Assembly (NCBI GenBank): GCA_014799785.1
Contig: JAAVHI010000019.1
Coordinates: 1 to 64,000, forward strand
DNA: 64,000 bases
DNA from: Ruminococcus sp.
GTDB taxonomy: Bacteria; Bacillota; Clostridia; Oscillospirales; Ruminococcaceae
Reading direction: 5' to 3'
In this document: positions 44,297 through 53,277 of the stretch, piece after piece
How the letters are laid out: the number at the start of each line of letters is the position of its first letter
How positions within the stretch are numbered: the stretch's first letter is position 1
Position numbers and translations under genes: made by a program
The notes under the pieces: model-generated
Database searches by the model: none
Seen by the model: the letters and a program-made list of their open reading frames with translations, nothing else
What the model was told of the DNA's origin: nothing

Positions 44297-44310
44297 GTCG
44301 ATTTATCGAC
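44297..44310. promoter_or_regulatory. Palindrome GTCGAT-TT-ATCGAC in lon leader, candidate operator
   Basis: A perfect 6-bp inverted repeat with a 2-base centre lies about 25 bases after the -10 and just before the ribosome site. The core CGATTTATCG (44299-44308) recurs as CGATAAATCG at 47551-47560 in the same relative place. It is not a CIRCE or CtsR site as I know them. Confidence 0.5.
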
Positions 44311-44323
44311 GCAGGAGGTTATT

Positions 44324-46726
44324 ATGAGGACAAAGCTTGAGAAAACTTCTATCCCTGCTCTGGCAATGAGGGGCGTAGTTGTTTTCCCCAATATAGTTAT
44401 GCATTTCGACGTATCCCGTGAAAAGTCGGAGTCAGCGCTTAAAGCGGCTTTGAAAAATGACAAAATGATTTTTCTTGCCACCCAGAAGGACGACTTGGTG
44501 GAGGATCCGTCCGTAAAGGATCTGTATCGTGTGGGCGTTGTTGCCGAGATAAGACAGACGCTTAAAGGCGCGGACGGTATAACCCGCGTTCTTGTGGAGG
44601 GAAAATACAGAGCGAAGCTGCTCGATATCGTTGAAAGCGAGCCGTATCTTGTTGCCGAGATCAAGGAATTTCCCGAAATAATCAGACTTCGCACCGATGA
44701 GATCGAGATCGAAGCTGTTATCCGCGCCATAAAGCAGGCATTCTATCAGTACTCAATGCTTATGCCGAGAATGCCAAAGGAGCTTGTTTCGTCTATCATG
44801 GACGAAAAAGACCCGTTTAAGGTGTTTGAAACACTGGTGTTCAACATTCCTCTTGCAGTCGAGGACAAGGAAATGCTCCTTGAGGAAAGCCATATAATTT
44901 CCCGTTTGGGAATGCTTCTGGCGATGATCTCCCGCGAGGTCGAGGTACTGGACATTGAGCGGCACATTCAGGCAAGAGTACGCGACCAGATCGACAACAG
45001 TCAGCGTGAGTACTATCTGCGCGAACAGATGAAAGCCATAGCAAGTCAGCTGGGCGAGGACGAAGAGTATCAGGACGAGGTTGACGAATACACCGAAGCC
45101 ATCATGAAGCTTGAGCTTTCGGAAGAGACAAGGACAAAGCTTCTGAAAGAAGCTGACAGGCTCAACAGAATGTCCCAGTCCTCACAGGAGGCGTTTGTTA
45201 TACGCAACTATCTGGACAACGTTCTGGAGCTTCCGTGGAACAAGTCCACAAAGGACAAAAACGATATAAACAAGGTCAAAGCCGCTCTCGATAAGGATCA
45301 CTACGGTCTCGAAAAGGTCAAGGAAAGAATTCTGGAGAACATTGCGGTCAGAGAGCTTAAACCTGACATCAAGGGACAGATAATCTGTCTGGTTGGACCT
45401 CCGGGCGTTGGTAAAACCTCTATCGGAAAGTCTATCGCTTCCGCGCTGGGCAAGAAATACCAGAGAGTATCCCTGGGCGGCGTTAGGGACGAATCCGATA
45501 TCCGCGGTCACAGAAAGACATACATAGGCGCAATGCCGGGCAGGATAATCAACGCCATGAAGCTGGCGGGAAGCAACAATCCGCTGATTTTGCTTGACGA
45601 GATCGACAAGCTCACTCACGATATGAGGGGAGACCCCTCCTCTGCGCTTCTGGAGGTTCTTGACAGTGAGCAGAACAATGCTTTCCGCGACCACTATATA
45701 GAAGTTCCATTTGATTTGAGCAACGTGCTTTTCGTTACCACTGCGAACACCACTCAGACTATTGACCCTCCGCTTCTCGACCGTATGGACGTTATCGAGA
45801 TAACAAGCTATACCCGCGAGGAAAAATTCCATATCGCAAAGGAACATCTTGTTCCGAAGCAGCTTAAAGCTAACGGTCTGAAAGCGGTAATGCTGAAGAT
45901 AACCGACGACGCGCTCTATATGCTCATAGACAACTACACCAAGGAAGCGGGTGTCAGAACACTTGAACGCCGCATTGCCGAGCTTTGCAGGAAGTCCGCC
46001 AAGCTTATAGTAAGCGGAGAGAAGAAGTCTGTCCGTATTGGCGAAAGAAACGTGGAGCAGTTCCTCGGAGCTAAAAAATATCTTGACGACGAGTATTCCA
46101 AGAGCAACGAGATAGGTCTGGTAAACGGTCTTGCATGGACGTCCGTTGGCGGCGTGGTTATGCCGCTGGAGGTTTCCGTGTTCGACGGAAAGGGTACTAT
46201 CGAGACCACGGGCTCTTTGGGAGACGTTATGAAAGAGAGCGCGAAGATCGCTGTAAGCTACGTCAGGGGAATTTCCGACAAGTACGGTATTTCACCCGAT
46301 TTCTACAAGGAAAAGGATATCCATATCCATGCGCCCGAGGGAGCTACCCCTAAGGACGGCCCGTCTGCGGGCGTGACAATGACAACCGCGCTGGTATCCG
46401 CACTGGCAAATATTCCTGTCCGCCACGACGTGGCAATGACGGGTGAGATCACACTTCACGGAAAGGTTCTGCCAATAGGCGGACTCCGCGAGAAAACAAT
46501 GGCTGCCTACAAGGCGGGTATGAAAACGGTGATAATCCCCGCGGCAAACAAGGGCGATCTGGAGGAAGTTGACAAGGTCGTAAAGGAAAACATCAACTTT
46601 GTTTACGCCGAGAAAATTTCCGACGTTCTGGAGATCGCACTCGAAAAAACAGAACCCAAGTACATCAAGCCCAAGCGTTCGGAAAGCAGCGAAAGCAGGG
46701 AAAACCGCAGCGTGGCAAGCTCATGA
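44324..46726 (+). CDS. lon: ATP-dependent protease Lon
   Basis: An 800-residue protease: N-terminal substrate domain ([20 protein letters not shown]), AAA+ with Walker [10 protein letters not shown] (about 357-365) and Walker B LLDEIDKL, and the Ser-Lys protease domain with Ser681 in [10 protein letters not shown] and Lys724 in REKTMAAYK, 43 apart as in E. coli Lon. A short Ser/Arg-rich tail ends it. GCAGGAGG precedes ATG. Confidence 0.98.
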   Translation: MRTKLEKTSIPALAMRGVVVFPNIVMHFDVSREKSESALKAALKNDKMIFLATQKDDLVEDPSVKDLYRVGVVAEIRQTLKGADGITRVLVEGKYRAKLLDIVESEPYLVAEIKEFPEIIRLRTDEIEIEAVIRAIKQAFYQYSMLMPRMPKELVSSIMDEKDPFKVFETLVFNIPLAVEDKEMLLEESHIISRLGMLLAMISREVEVLDIERHIQARVRDQIDNSQREYYLREQMKAIASQLGEDEEYQDEVDEYTEAIMKLELSEETRTKLLKEADRLNRMSQSSQEAFVIRNYLDNVLELPWNKSTKDKNDINKVKAALDKDHYGLEKVKERILENIAVRELKPDIKGQIICLVGPPGVGKTSIGKSIASALGKKYQRVSLGGVRDESDIRGHRKTYIGAMPGRIINAMKLAGSNNPLILLDEIDKLTHDMRGDPSSALLEVLDSEQNNAFRDHYIEVPFDLSNVLFVTTANTTQTIDPPLLDRMDVIEITSYTREEKFHIAKEHLVPKQLKANGLKAVMLKITDDALYMLIDNYTKEAGVRTLERRIAELCRKSAKLIVSGEKKSVRIGERNVEQFLGAKKYLDDEYSKSNEIGLVNGLAWTSVGGVVMPLEVSVFDGKGTIETTGSLGDVMKESAKIAVSYVRGISDKYGISPDFYKEKDIHIHAPEGATPKDGPSAGVTMTTALVSALANIPVRHDVAMTGEITLHGKVLPIGGLREKTMAAYKAGMKTVIIPAANKGDLEEVDKVVKENINFVYAEKISDVLEIALEKTEPKYIKPKRSESSESRENRSVASS

Positions 46727-46740
46727 CAAATGTTATACTA

Positions 46741-46763
46741 CGGGACGGGGAAGTACCGTCCCG
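46741..46763 (+). terminator. Hairpin after lon (no T run)
   Basis: CGGGACGG (46741-46748) pairs CCGTCCCG (46756-46763). No T tract follows, so it may stabilise the lon mRNA end or weakly attenuate into engB. Confidence 0.45.
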
Positions 46764-46797
46764 CGGGCGTTAATGACAAGTGAAAGGAACGCACTAT

Positions 46798-47391
46798 ATG
46801 AATTTTAACAAAGCGGAATTTTACGCTTCATACGGCAGATTTGACCAGATTCCCGACGGAGAAAAGCCCGAGGTGGCGTTTTCGGGACGTTCCAATGTGG
46901 GAAAATCCTCGCTTATAAATAAAATTTTCAACAGAAAAAATCTTGCGAGAGTATCGTCCGTTCCGGGCAAGACCGCTACGATAAATTTCTACACTGTGGA
47001 CGATATTTATCTGGCGGACTTGCCGGGTTACGGATATGCAAAAATTTCCAAGAGTGACAAGCAAAGGTGGTCGGGGCTTATCGAGGGGTACCTCACTTCC
47101 GACAGGGACATTGCGCTTGTAATGCAGCTTGTGGATATGCGTCACCCGCCCTCTGCGGACGATTTGCAGATGATAGATTTTCTTATCGAGCGGGAGCAGC
47201 CTTTTGTAATAATCTTCACAAAGGCGGATAAGCTTTCCAAGCGTCAGCGTGAGGAGCGCATGGCGGGCTTTGTACAGGAAATACCGTATTTCAACAGCAT
47301 CGAGACCATAGAGTTTTCCGCTGTGACAGGCGAAGGCGTTGACAAGATACGCACGGTTATCGAGGAAGCTACTGCATTTGAAAATGAATGA
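46798..47391 (+). CDS. engB: Ribosome biogenesis GTP-binding protein EngB/YsxC
   Basis: A 197-residue GTPase for 50S assembly: VAFSGRSNVGKSSLINKIF (G1), GKTATINFY (G2), DLPGYGYAKISK (G3), FTKADKLS (G4). Start ATG 46798 is 8-9 bases after AAAGGAA; the GTG at 46780 lies before it. It follows lon, a frequent pair. Confidence 0.97.
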   Translation: MNFNKAEFYASYGRFDQIPDGEKPEVAFSGRSNVGKSSLINKIFNRKNLARVSSVPGKTATINFYTVDDIYLADLPGYGYAKISKSDKQRWSGLIEGYLTSDRDIALVMQLVDMRHPPSADDLQMIDFLIEREQPFVIIFTKADKLSKRQREERMAGFVQEIPYFNSIETIEFSAVTGEGVDKIRTVIEEATAFENE

Positions 47392-47457
47392 ACAGCTCTA
47401 ACTATATGCACAATCCCTACAAATAATAGGCTGAAATGGGCGGTGAATAGGTATATT

Positions 47458-47492
47458 TTGCAGGAAAAGAAAGAGTTTCCTGCAATTTTTTT
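47458..47492 (+). terminator. Intrinsic terminator after engB
   Basis: TTGCAGGAAA (47458-47467) pairs TTTCCTGCAA (47476-47485), followed by a run of T. Confidence 0.88.
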
Positions 47493-47499
47493 ATTTATC

Positions 47500-47528
47500 T
47501 TGACAAATTTTGTTGTATGGTGTATTAT
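47500..47528 (+). promoter_or_regulatory. Promoter for small Cys-rich gene
   Basis: TTGACA (47500-47505), 17-base spacer, TATTAT (47523-47528); a TATAAT also lies at 47526-47531 with 20-base spacing. Confidence 0.75.
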
Positions 47529-47548
47529 AATGATAGGTAGAGATATTG

Positions 47549-47562
47549 TTCGATAAATCGGA
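47549..47562. promoter_or_regulatory. CGATAAATCG palindrome, second copy of the lon-leader motif
   Basis: CGATAAATCG (47551-47560) is the same 10-bp sequence, on the other strand, as in the lon leader. It lies about 23 bases after the -10 and before the ribosome site GGAGGATAT. Confidence 0.45.
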
Positions 47563-47581
47563 ATTTACGGAGGATATACAA

Positions 47582-47914
47582 ATGACTATTGAGGGCAATC
47601 AAAAAGAATTGGAGGCAATGGAACAATTCCATAAGGGAAATAGGCAAGAGGGGCTGCGGTTACAAGAAGAATTTGCGTCTGCTTTCAGAGAAGAATATAA
47701 AGATAAAGATCATTGCTCATGTAAAAAAGCCTGTCGTTATCATGGAAACTGTAAAGAGTGTGTGGCTATTCACAGGGCACATCAGGAACATGTCCCAAAC
47801 TGTATGAGACCTATTATTAATGCAAAATTAAAGCTCTTATCTGAACTAACGGAGCATACGATTGCAAATGAAATTGAAGCCCCACATGAAATATTGAGAA
47901 AAGCGTATCAGTAA
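47582..47914 (+). CDS. Small Cys-rich protein, probable zinc-binding
   Basis: A 110-residue protein. A helical N-terminal half is followed by CSCKKACRYHGNCKECVAIH then RAHQEHVPNCM, a pattern of six Cys and several His which I relate to small C-x-C..HG-x-C-x2-C-x3-HR proteins in Clostridia (possibly DUF6485-like), function unknown. Start ATG 47582 follows GGAGG; it has its own promoter, terminator boundary upstream and a palindrome in the leader, so it is regulated as a single gene. Confidence 0.72.
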   Translation: MTIEGNQKELEAMEQFHKGNRQEGLRLQEEFASAFREEYKDKDHCSCKKACRYHGNCKECVAIHRAHQEHVPNCMRPIINAKLKLLSELTEHTIANEIEAPHEILRKAYQ

Positions 47915-47985
47915 TTAGGGATCGACAATTTCTTGTTTATCGGGCGGAATATAACGCGTAACCAAAGCTTGAAAGGAGCATAAAA

Positions 47986-49284
47986 ATGTTTGTATCAAAA
48001 AATCTTGCGGTGAATGAAAAGGGACATCTTACTATCGGAGGAACAGACGCGGTAGACCTTGCCAAAGAATACGGCACGCCGCTTTACGTTATGGACGAGG
48101 ATCTTATCCGCGAAAACTGCCGAAGCTTCAAGCAGTCCATGGACAGCTACTACGGCGGCGCGGGACTGGTTTGCTATGCCAGCAAAGCCTTTTGCTGCAA
48201 GGAAATTTGCAGGATAATGATGGACGAGGGTCTGGGACTGGACGTTGTTTCCGAGGGTGAGCTTTACACTGCGGCAAGCGTGGGCTTCCCCATGGAAAAG
48301 GTCTGTTTTCACGGCAACAACAAAACCGACGGCGAGCTTTCAATGGCTCTGGAGAAAAACGTTGGCAGGATAATCGTTGACAACATTTTCGAGCTGGAGC
48401 GTCTTAACAAGCTTGCCTGTGAGCGCAACACAAAGGCGAACATCATGTTCAGGATCAAGCCGGGCATTGACGCTCATACCCATGATTTTATCAGAACGGG
48501 ACAGATCGACAGCAAATTCGGTTTCGCACTGGAAACGGGCGAGGCGTTCGATGCGGTGAAAAAAGCAGTGTCCCTTGAGCATATTAACCTTGTGGGACTT
48601 CACTGTCACATTGGCAGTCAGATTTTTGATATTGACCCCTTTGTCCTTGCGGCTGAGGTGATGATGAACCTTATCGCTCAGATCAGGGACGAGCTTGGCT
48701 ATAAGGTAAAGGAGCTTAACCTTGGCGGCGGTTTTGGTATCAAGTACACCGACGCGGATTCGCCTGTGCCATACGACAACTACATGGAAAAGGTTTCAGT
48801 AAGAGTTAAGGAGATATGCGCGGAGAAAAATCTTGATCTGCCGTTTATCCTTATAGAGCCGGGACGTTCTATTGCCGCTCCTGCGGGAGTTACGCTCTAT
48901 ACCGTGGGCGGGGTGAAGCACATACCCAATATCCGCACCTACATTTCGGTTGACGGAGGAATGGGGGATAATCCCAGATATGCGCTCTATAAGTCGAAGT
49001 ACGATTTTGTCAATGCTATGAGGGCCTCCGAGCCTAAGACCGAGACTGTTACTGTGGCGGGAAAATGCTGTGAAAGCGGAGACCTTCTCGGCGAGGGTGC
49101 GCCTATTCAAAAGACCGAGGAGGGGGACGTTATCGCGGTACTTGCAACAGGAGCGTACAATTACTCAATGTCCTCAAACTATAACCGTATCCCCAAGCCG
49201 CCAGTTGTTATGGTCAAGGACGGAGCTTCGAGGGTCGTTGTCAAGAGGGAGACGCTTGAAGATATTGTCAGAAACGACATTTAA
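47986..49284 (+). CDS. lysA: Diaminopimelate decarboxylase
   Basis: A 432-residue PLP enzyme for the last step of lysine synthesis. PLP Lys67 (CYASKAF), HCHIGSQI, LNLGGGFGIKY, IEPGRSIAAPAG, and CCESGDLLGEG are all in order. GAAAGGAG precedes ATG. The 71 bases upstream do not hold a lysine riboswitch. Confidence 0.97.
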   Translation: MFVSKNLAVNEKGHLTIGGTDAVDLAKEYGTPLYVMDEDLIRENCRSFKQSMDSYYGGAGLVCYASKAFCCKEICRIMMDEGLGLDVVSEGELYTAASVGFPMEKVCFHGNNKTDGELSMALEKNVGRIIVDNIFELERLNKLACERNTKANIMFRIKPGIDAHTHDFIRTGQIDSKFGFALETGEAFDAVKKAVSLEHINLVGLHCHIGSQIFDIDPFVLAAEVMMNLIAQIRDELGYKVKELNLGGGFGIKYTDADSPVPYDNYMEKVSVRVKEICAEKNLDLPFILIEPGRSIAAPAGVTLYTVGGVKHIPNIRTYISVDGGMGDNPRYALYKSKYDFVNAMRASEPKTETVTVAGKCCESGDLLGEGAPIQKTEEGDVIAVLATGAYNYSMSSNYNRIPKPPVVMVKDGASRVVVKRETLEDIVRNDI

Positions 49285-49296
49285 AAGTGTATCAAT

Positions 49297-49953
49297 ATGA
49301 TCGATATTAAAAAATGGACAGATAATTTTTCCGAAGCGCTGCACCAGACTTTCGATACTCGCGTATGGTTTGTGGGCTTGCAGGGCAGCTACGGACGGGG
49401 AGAAGCCACCGAAGCAAGCGATATAGACCTTGTGGTGATACTGGACGAGGTTTCTCCCGCAGATATTCGTGCGTATGATAAAATGCTGGACGGACTTCCG
49501 AACCGTGATCTTGTCTGCGGATTTTTCAGCGGCAGAGACGAGCTTCTCGGATGGGAGCCGTCCGATTTGTTTCAGTTTTTCTATGATACAACTCCAATCA
49601 GCGGAAATCTCGACGAGCTTTTGAAGTATATCGACAAGTCCGCCGTTGACCGCGCTGTCAGGATAGGTGCCTGCAATATCTATCACGCCTGCGTTCACAA
49701 TATGCTGTATGAAAAAAGCGAGGACATTCTCCGCAGTCTCTATAAGTCGGCGTCGTTTACGGTTCAGGCTGTTTGTTTCAGGCAGACAGGCAAATATGTA
49801 AAATGTCAAAAGGATTTACTGAAGTGCGTTGATTCCGAAGAGCAGGAGATAGTCAGAACGTTTTTGTATCTGAAAAGCGGCGGTGCAGCAGATTTTGAAA
49901 AGATGTCAGATATGTTGTTTCTTTGGTCGAAAAAGCTGATAGAACAACGATAA
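49297..49953 (+). CDS. Nucleotidyltransferase-domain protein
   Basis: A 218-residue protein with the Pol beta nucleotidyltransferase motif GSYGRGEATEASDIDLVVIL (residues about 29-48; GS and DxD) followed by a helical domain (LLKYIDKSAVDRAVRIGACN) like HEPN/minimal-NT substrate domains. Members modify nucleotides, aminoglycosides or tRNA; target unknown here. Weak ribosome site. It lies 12 bases after lysA. Confidence 0.78.
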   Translation: MIDIKKWTDNFSEALHQTFDTRVWFVGLQGSYGRGEATEASDIDLVVILDEVSPADIRAYDKMLDGLPNRDLVCGFFSGRDELLGWEPSDLFQFFYDTTPISGNLDELLKYIDKSAVDRAVRIGACNIYHACVHNMLYEKSEDILRSLYKSASFTVQAVCFRQTGKYVKCQKDLLKCVDSEEQEIVRTFLYLKSGGAADFEKMSDMLFLWSKKLIEQR

Positions 49954-50012
49954 AGATACCGTCCTTGTCGGCATGATAATTAATATTAAAAATAAATTTT
50001 GGGGAGGAAATC

Positions 50013-51422
50013 ATGACCTACGATGAAAAGCTTACGAAGATCGTCCCCCATGAAAGGCAGTTCCGTTTTCAGCAACTTGAATTTTACGCTTTTATTCACT
50101 TTACAGTAAACACCTTTACCGACAGGGAATGGGGCGACGGTACGGAAAGTCCGTCGGTATTCGCTCCCGAAAGCCTTGACCCTGAGCAATGGGTAATGAC
50201 TGTAAAGGCTGCGGAAATGCGTGGACTTATTCTCACCTGCAAGCATCATGACGGATTTTGCTTGTGGAACAGTAAATTTACAAAGCATTCCGTTGTAGCT
50301 TCGCCTTGGAAAAGCGGGCAGGGCGACGTTGTAAAAGAGACCGCGGAGGCTTGCAGAAAGCACGGGATAAAATTCGGCGTTTATCTTTCTCCCTGGGACA
50401 GGAACTGTCCCCTTTACGGTCAGGGAAGGGCTTACGATGATTTCTTTATAGGTCAGCTTACCGAGCTGCTGACGAATTACGGAGAGGTCTTTTCCGTGTG
50501 GTTTGACGGCGCCTGCGGAGAGGGTCCCAACGGCAAAAAGCAGTATTATGATTGGGAAAGATACTACAGCGTAATACGAAGGCTTCAGCCGAACGCCTGC
50601 ATTTCCGTATGCGGACCGGATATACGCTGGTGCGGAAACGAAGCGGGACACACCCGCGTTTCGGAATGGAGCGTTGTCCCGGAAAGAGCAAAGGACAGCG
50701 AGATCATATCGGAAAAAAGTCAGCACAGTGATAATGAGGAATTTCGTCAGCGCAGGGTGGACGCAAGGGACAGCGATCTTGGCAGCCGCGAGGTACTGAA
50801 AAACGAGGATAAGCTGATATGGTATCCCGCGGAGGTGAACACGTCTATCCGTCCCGGCTGGTTCTGGCATGAAAGCGAAAACGACAAGGTACGCAGCCTT
50901 GCAGGGCTTGTGCATATCTACAACAATTCCGTTGGAGGTAATGCAACGTTTTTGCTGAATATTCCTCCGACACGTGACGGCTTGCTTCACGAAAATGATG
51001 TGCGGCGGCTTGCGGAGCTTGGCAAATATATTCGTGATACATTCCGCACAAATCTTTTGGAGGACGCGGTTCTGTCCTCCGACGGCGGAAACATCGAAGC
51101 CGCGCGAACTGACAGTTATAGCGAATATTATATTGCTGATAAAGCCATGACGACTGCCGAGATCACCGCCGAATGGGAAAGTCCCGTTACGGTCGGATGC
51201 ATTGTTTTAAAGGAAAATATTCTTTGCAGCCAGCGTGTGGAAAGCTTTACCGTTGAAGCTGAGCTTGACGGCGTGTTTTCTGAAATTTACCGCGGAACGG
51301 TCATAGGCTATAAGCGTATAGTTCCGATGAAAAATACGGCTGCAAAACGTATAAGGATAAAGATCACAGATTCCCGAACCGAGCCTACCCTTGCATTTTT
51401 GGGGATTTATAAAGGAAATTAA
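50013..51422 (+). CDS. Alpha-L-fucosidase (GH29)
   Basis: A 469-residue glycosidase: FYAFIHFTVNTFTDREWGDG, LILTCKHHDGFCLWNSKFT, GIKFGVYLSPWDRN, and FSVWFDGACGEGPNGK with the nucleophile Asp. Residues about 340-469 form a C-terminal beta domain. No signal peptide, so it acts inside the cell on imported fucosylated oligosaccharides, which suits a gut niche. GGGGAGG precedes ATG. Confidence 0.92.
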   Translation: MTYDEKLTKIVPHERQFRFQQLEFYAFIHFTVNTFTDREWGDGTESPSVFAPESLDPEQWVMTVKAAEMRGLILTCKHHDGFCLWNSKFTKHSVVASPWKSGQGDVVKETAEACRKHGIKFGVYLSPWDRNCPLYGQGRAYDDFFIGQLTELLTNYGEVFSVWFDGACGEGPNGKKQYYDWERYYSVIRRLQPNACISVCGPDIRWCGNEAGHTRVSEWSVVPERAKDSEIISEKSQHSDNEEFRQRRVDARDSDLGSREVLKNEDKLIWYPAEVNTSIRPGWFWHESENDKVRSLAGLVHIYNNSVGGNATFLLNIPPTRDGLLHENDVRRLAELGKYIRDTFRTNLLEDAVLSSDGGNIEAARTDSYSEYYIADKAMTTAEITAEWESPVTVGCIVLKENILCSQRVESFTVEAELDGVFSEIYRGTVIGYKRIVPMKNTAAKRIRIKITDSRTEPTLAFLGIYKGN

Positions 51423-51490
51423 GACTGATTTCGGATATTTCAAGGTTAGCGGCGAAACATATTAATCCAGAGTATTTTTGACTTTTTTGC

Positions 51491-51519
51491 TTGACAAATT
51501 TGTGCGTATAGTGTAATAT
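51491..51519 (+). promoter_or_regulatory. Promoter for pyk
   Basis: TTGACA (51491-51496), 17-base spacer, TAATAT (51514-51519). Confidence 0.82.
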
Positions 51520-51575
51520 ATAATATGTATGGCATATTTTGCCGTTTGAAATTTAATGTAAGGGAATGTGCTTTT

Positions 51576-52997
51576 ATGAGAAAAACCAAGATCGTATGTA
51601 CTATAGGCCCTGCGACCGACGATGATAAAGTTCTCCGCGAAATGATGCTTGCCGGCATGAATGTTGCAAGATTCAATTTTTCCCACGGAGATTATGAAAT
51701 TCATAAAAAACGTTTTGAACAGGTAGTTCGCCTGCGCGACGAGCTGGGTTTACCTGTTGCCACAATGCTGGATACGCGCGGACCTGAGATCCGTCTCGGA
51801 AAATTTGTTGACGACAAGCCTGTTGAAATTTCCGACGGCGACACCTTTATTCTGACGACAGAGGACATTCCCTGCACTGCCGAGCGTGCTTCCATCACAT
51901 TTAAGGGACTTCCCGCAGACGTTTCCGTCGGCACGAGGATACTTATAAACGACGGTGTCATCGAGCTTAAAGCAGAAAAGATCACCGCAACGGATATTGT
52001 TTGTAAGGTTATTTCGGGAGGAACGCTTTCCAACAACAAGGGTGTGAACGTTCCCGGTGTGGAGCTTTCCATGCCGTATCTTTCCGAAAGAGATATGAGC
52101 GACCTTGAGTTCGGCTCAAAAATGGGGTACGACTTTATTGCAGCTTCTTTTGTGCGTTCCTCGGCGGATATCAATTATCTGAAAAAATTCACAAAAAGTC
52201 TTGGCTGGAGCACTCCGCGCATTATTGCCAAAATCGAAAATATGGACGGCGTAAGCAACATTGACGAGATAATTGAAGCGTCGGACGGTATCATGGTAGC
52301 CCGTGGCGATATGGGCGTTGAAATTCCTTTCGAGCAGATACCCGCTATCCAGAAGGAGCTTATTGCAAAGTGTTATCTTGCGGGAAAACAGGTCATCACC
52401 GCGACCCAGATGCTTGAATCTATGATAACGAATCCGCGTCCGACCCGTGCGGAGATCACAGACGTGGCAAACGCTATCTACGACGGAACATCGGCTATAA
52501 TGCTTTCGGGAGAGACCGCCGCAGGCAAACATCCTGTCGAAGCGGTAAGGACTATGGCGCTGATCGCCGAGACTACGGAAAAGGATATAAATTATATCAG
52601 CAAGCTTTCCAAGCGTCCGATATCGATGGTCAAAAACTGCACTAACGCTATTTCCCACGCGGCTGTAACAACTGCTCACGATATAGAAGCAAAGGCTGTA
52701 ATAACCGTTACAAAGTCGGGTTCTACTGCGAGGAATCTGTCCAAATTCCGCCCTTCATGTATGATAATCGGCGGTACTCCAAATGCGACTGTACTCAGAC
52801 AGATGAGCATGAGCTGGGGAGTTTATCCTGTATTAATGGACGAAAAGGAAAATACCGATGAGCTGTTTGACTGCGCTGTAAAAGCCGCGGAGGCAGCCGG
52901 ATATATCACAAAGGGCGACGTGGTCGTGCTGACGGCAGGTATCCCTCTCGGTGTTGCGGGAACTACCAATATGCTTAAGGTTGATACTGTGGAATAA
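51576..52997 (+). CDS. pyk: Pyruvate kinase
   Basis: A 473-residue glycolytic enzyme: RKTKIVCTIGPATDDDKVL, MNVARFNFSHGDYEIHKKR, LDTRGPEIRLG, IIAKIENMDGVSNIDEII and MVARGDMGVEIP, and MLSGETAAGKHPVEAV. The normal 470-residue form without an extra PEP-utilising domain. Start ATG 51576 follows AAGGGAA. Confidence 0.98.
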   Translation: MRKTKIVCTIGPATDDDKVLREMMLAGMNVARFNFSHGDYEIHKKRFEQVVRLRDELGLPVATMLDTRGPEIRLGKFVDDKPVEISDGDTFILTTEDIPCTAERASITFKGLPADVSVGTRILINDGVIELKAEKITATDIVCKVISGGTLSNNKGVNVPGVELSMPYLSERDMSDLEFGSKMGYDFIAASFVRSSADINYLKKFTKSLGWSTPRIIAKIENMDGVSNIDEIIEASDGIMVARGDMGVEIPFEQIPAIQKELIAKCYLAGKQVITATQMLESMITNPRPTRAEITDVANAIYDGTSAIMLSGETAAGKHPVEAVRTMALIAETTEKDINYISKLSKRPISMVKNCTNAISHAAVTTAHDIEAKAVITVTKSGSTARNLSKFRPSCMIIGGTPNATVLRQMSMSWGVYPVLMDEKENTDELFDCAVKAAEAAGYITKGDVVVLTAGIPLGVAGTTNMLKVDTVE

Positions 52998-53027
52998 TAT
53001 ATATTTACAAAAACATAATTAAAGCTG

Positions 53028-53067
53028 ACCTGAGTCCGAAATTCAACCGGGCTCGGGTTTTCTTTTT
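53028..53067 (+). terminator. Intrinsic terminator after pyk
   Basis: ACCTGAGTCCG (53028-53038) pairs CGGGCTCGGGT (53048-53058) with two G-T pairs, then TTTTCTTTTT. Confidence 0.85.
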
Positions 53068-53172
53068 ATCGGGAACGATTTTTGGACAAAGCATTGCTGC
53101 AAAAGGGTTATGGATATGCAATGTGATAAAATAAAAATAGTAATTAATGTTTAAGATTGTGCAAAATCTCCT

Positions 53173-53201
53173 TTGACAATCCAAATAAGAAAGCGTATAA
53201 T
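53173..53201 (+). promoter_or_regulatory. Promoter for MATE gene
   Basis: TTGACA (53173-53178), 17-base spacer, TATAAT (53196-53201). Start expected near 53208, right at the base of the leader hairpin. Confidence 0.88.
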
Positions 53202-53207
53202 TATCTT

Positions 53208-53259
53208 AAGATGTGTAGCTTATCGCGTAAATCCGGTCGGTAAGCTGCACATTTTTTTA
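53208..53259 (+). promoter_or_regulatory. Terminator-type leader of MATE exporter; candidate guanidine-IV (mepA motif) riboswitch
   Basis: The transcript should begin with ATGTGTAGCTTA (53211-53222), an 18-base loop TCGCGTAAATCCGGTCGG, TAAGCTGCACAT (53241-53252) and seven T, then the ribosome site GGAGG. This is an intrinsic terminator between promoter and start codon, so expression must need antitermination. Guanidine-IV riboswitches ('mepA motif') regulate MepA-type MATE exporters in Clostridia by transcription termination in this position. I have not checked the base consensus. Confidence 0.6.
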
Positions 53260-53277
53260 TTTTTATGGAGGTAAGTT

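Noticed and set aside
44297..44310. CIRCE or CtsR heat-shock operator before lon
   Set aside because: The palindrome does not match TTAGCACTC-N9-GAGTGCTAA or the CtsR heptad repeat.
47915..47985. Lysine riboswitch before lysA
   Set aside because: Only about 70 bases with no extended pairing; far too short for the class.
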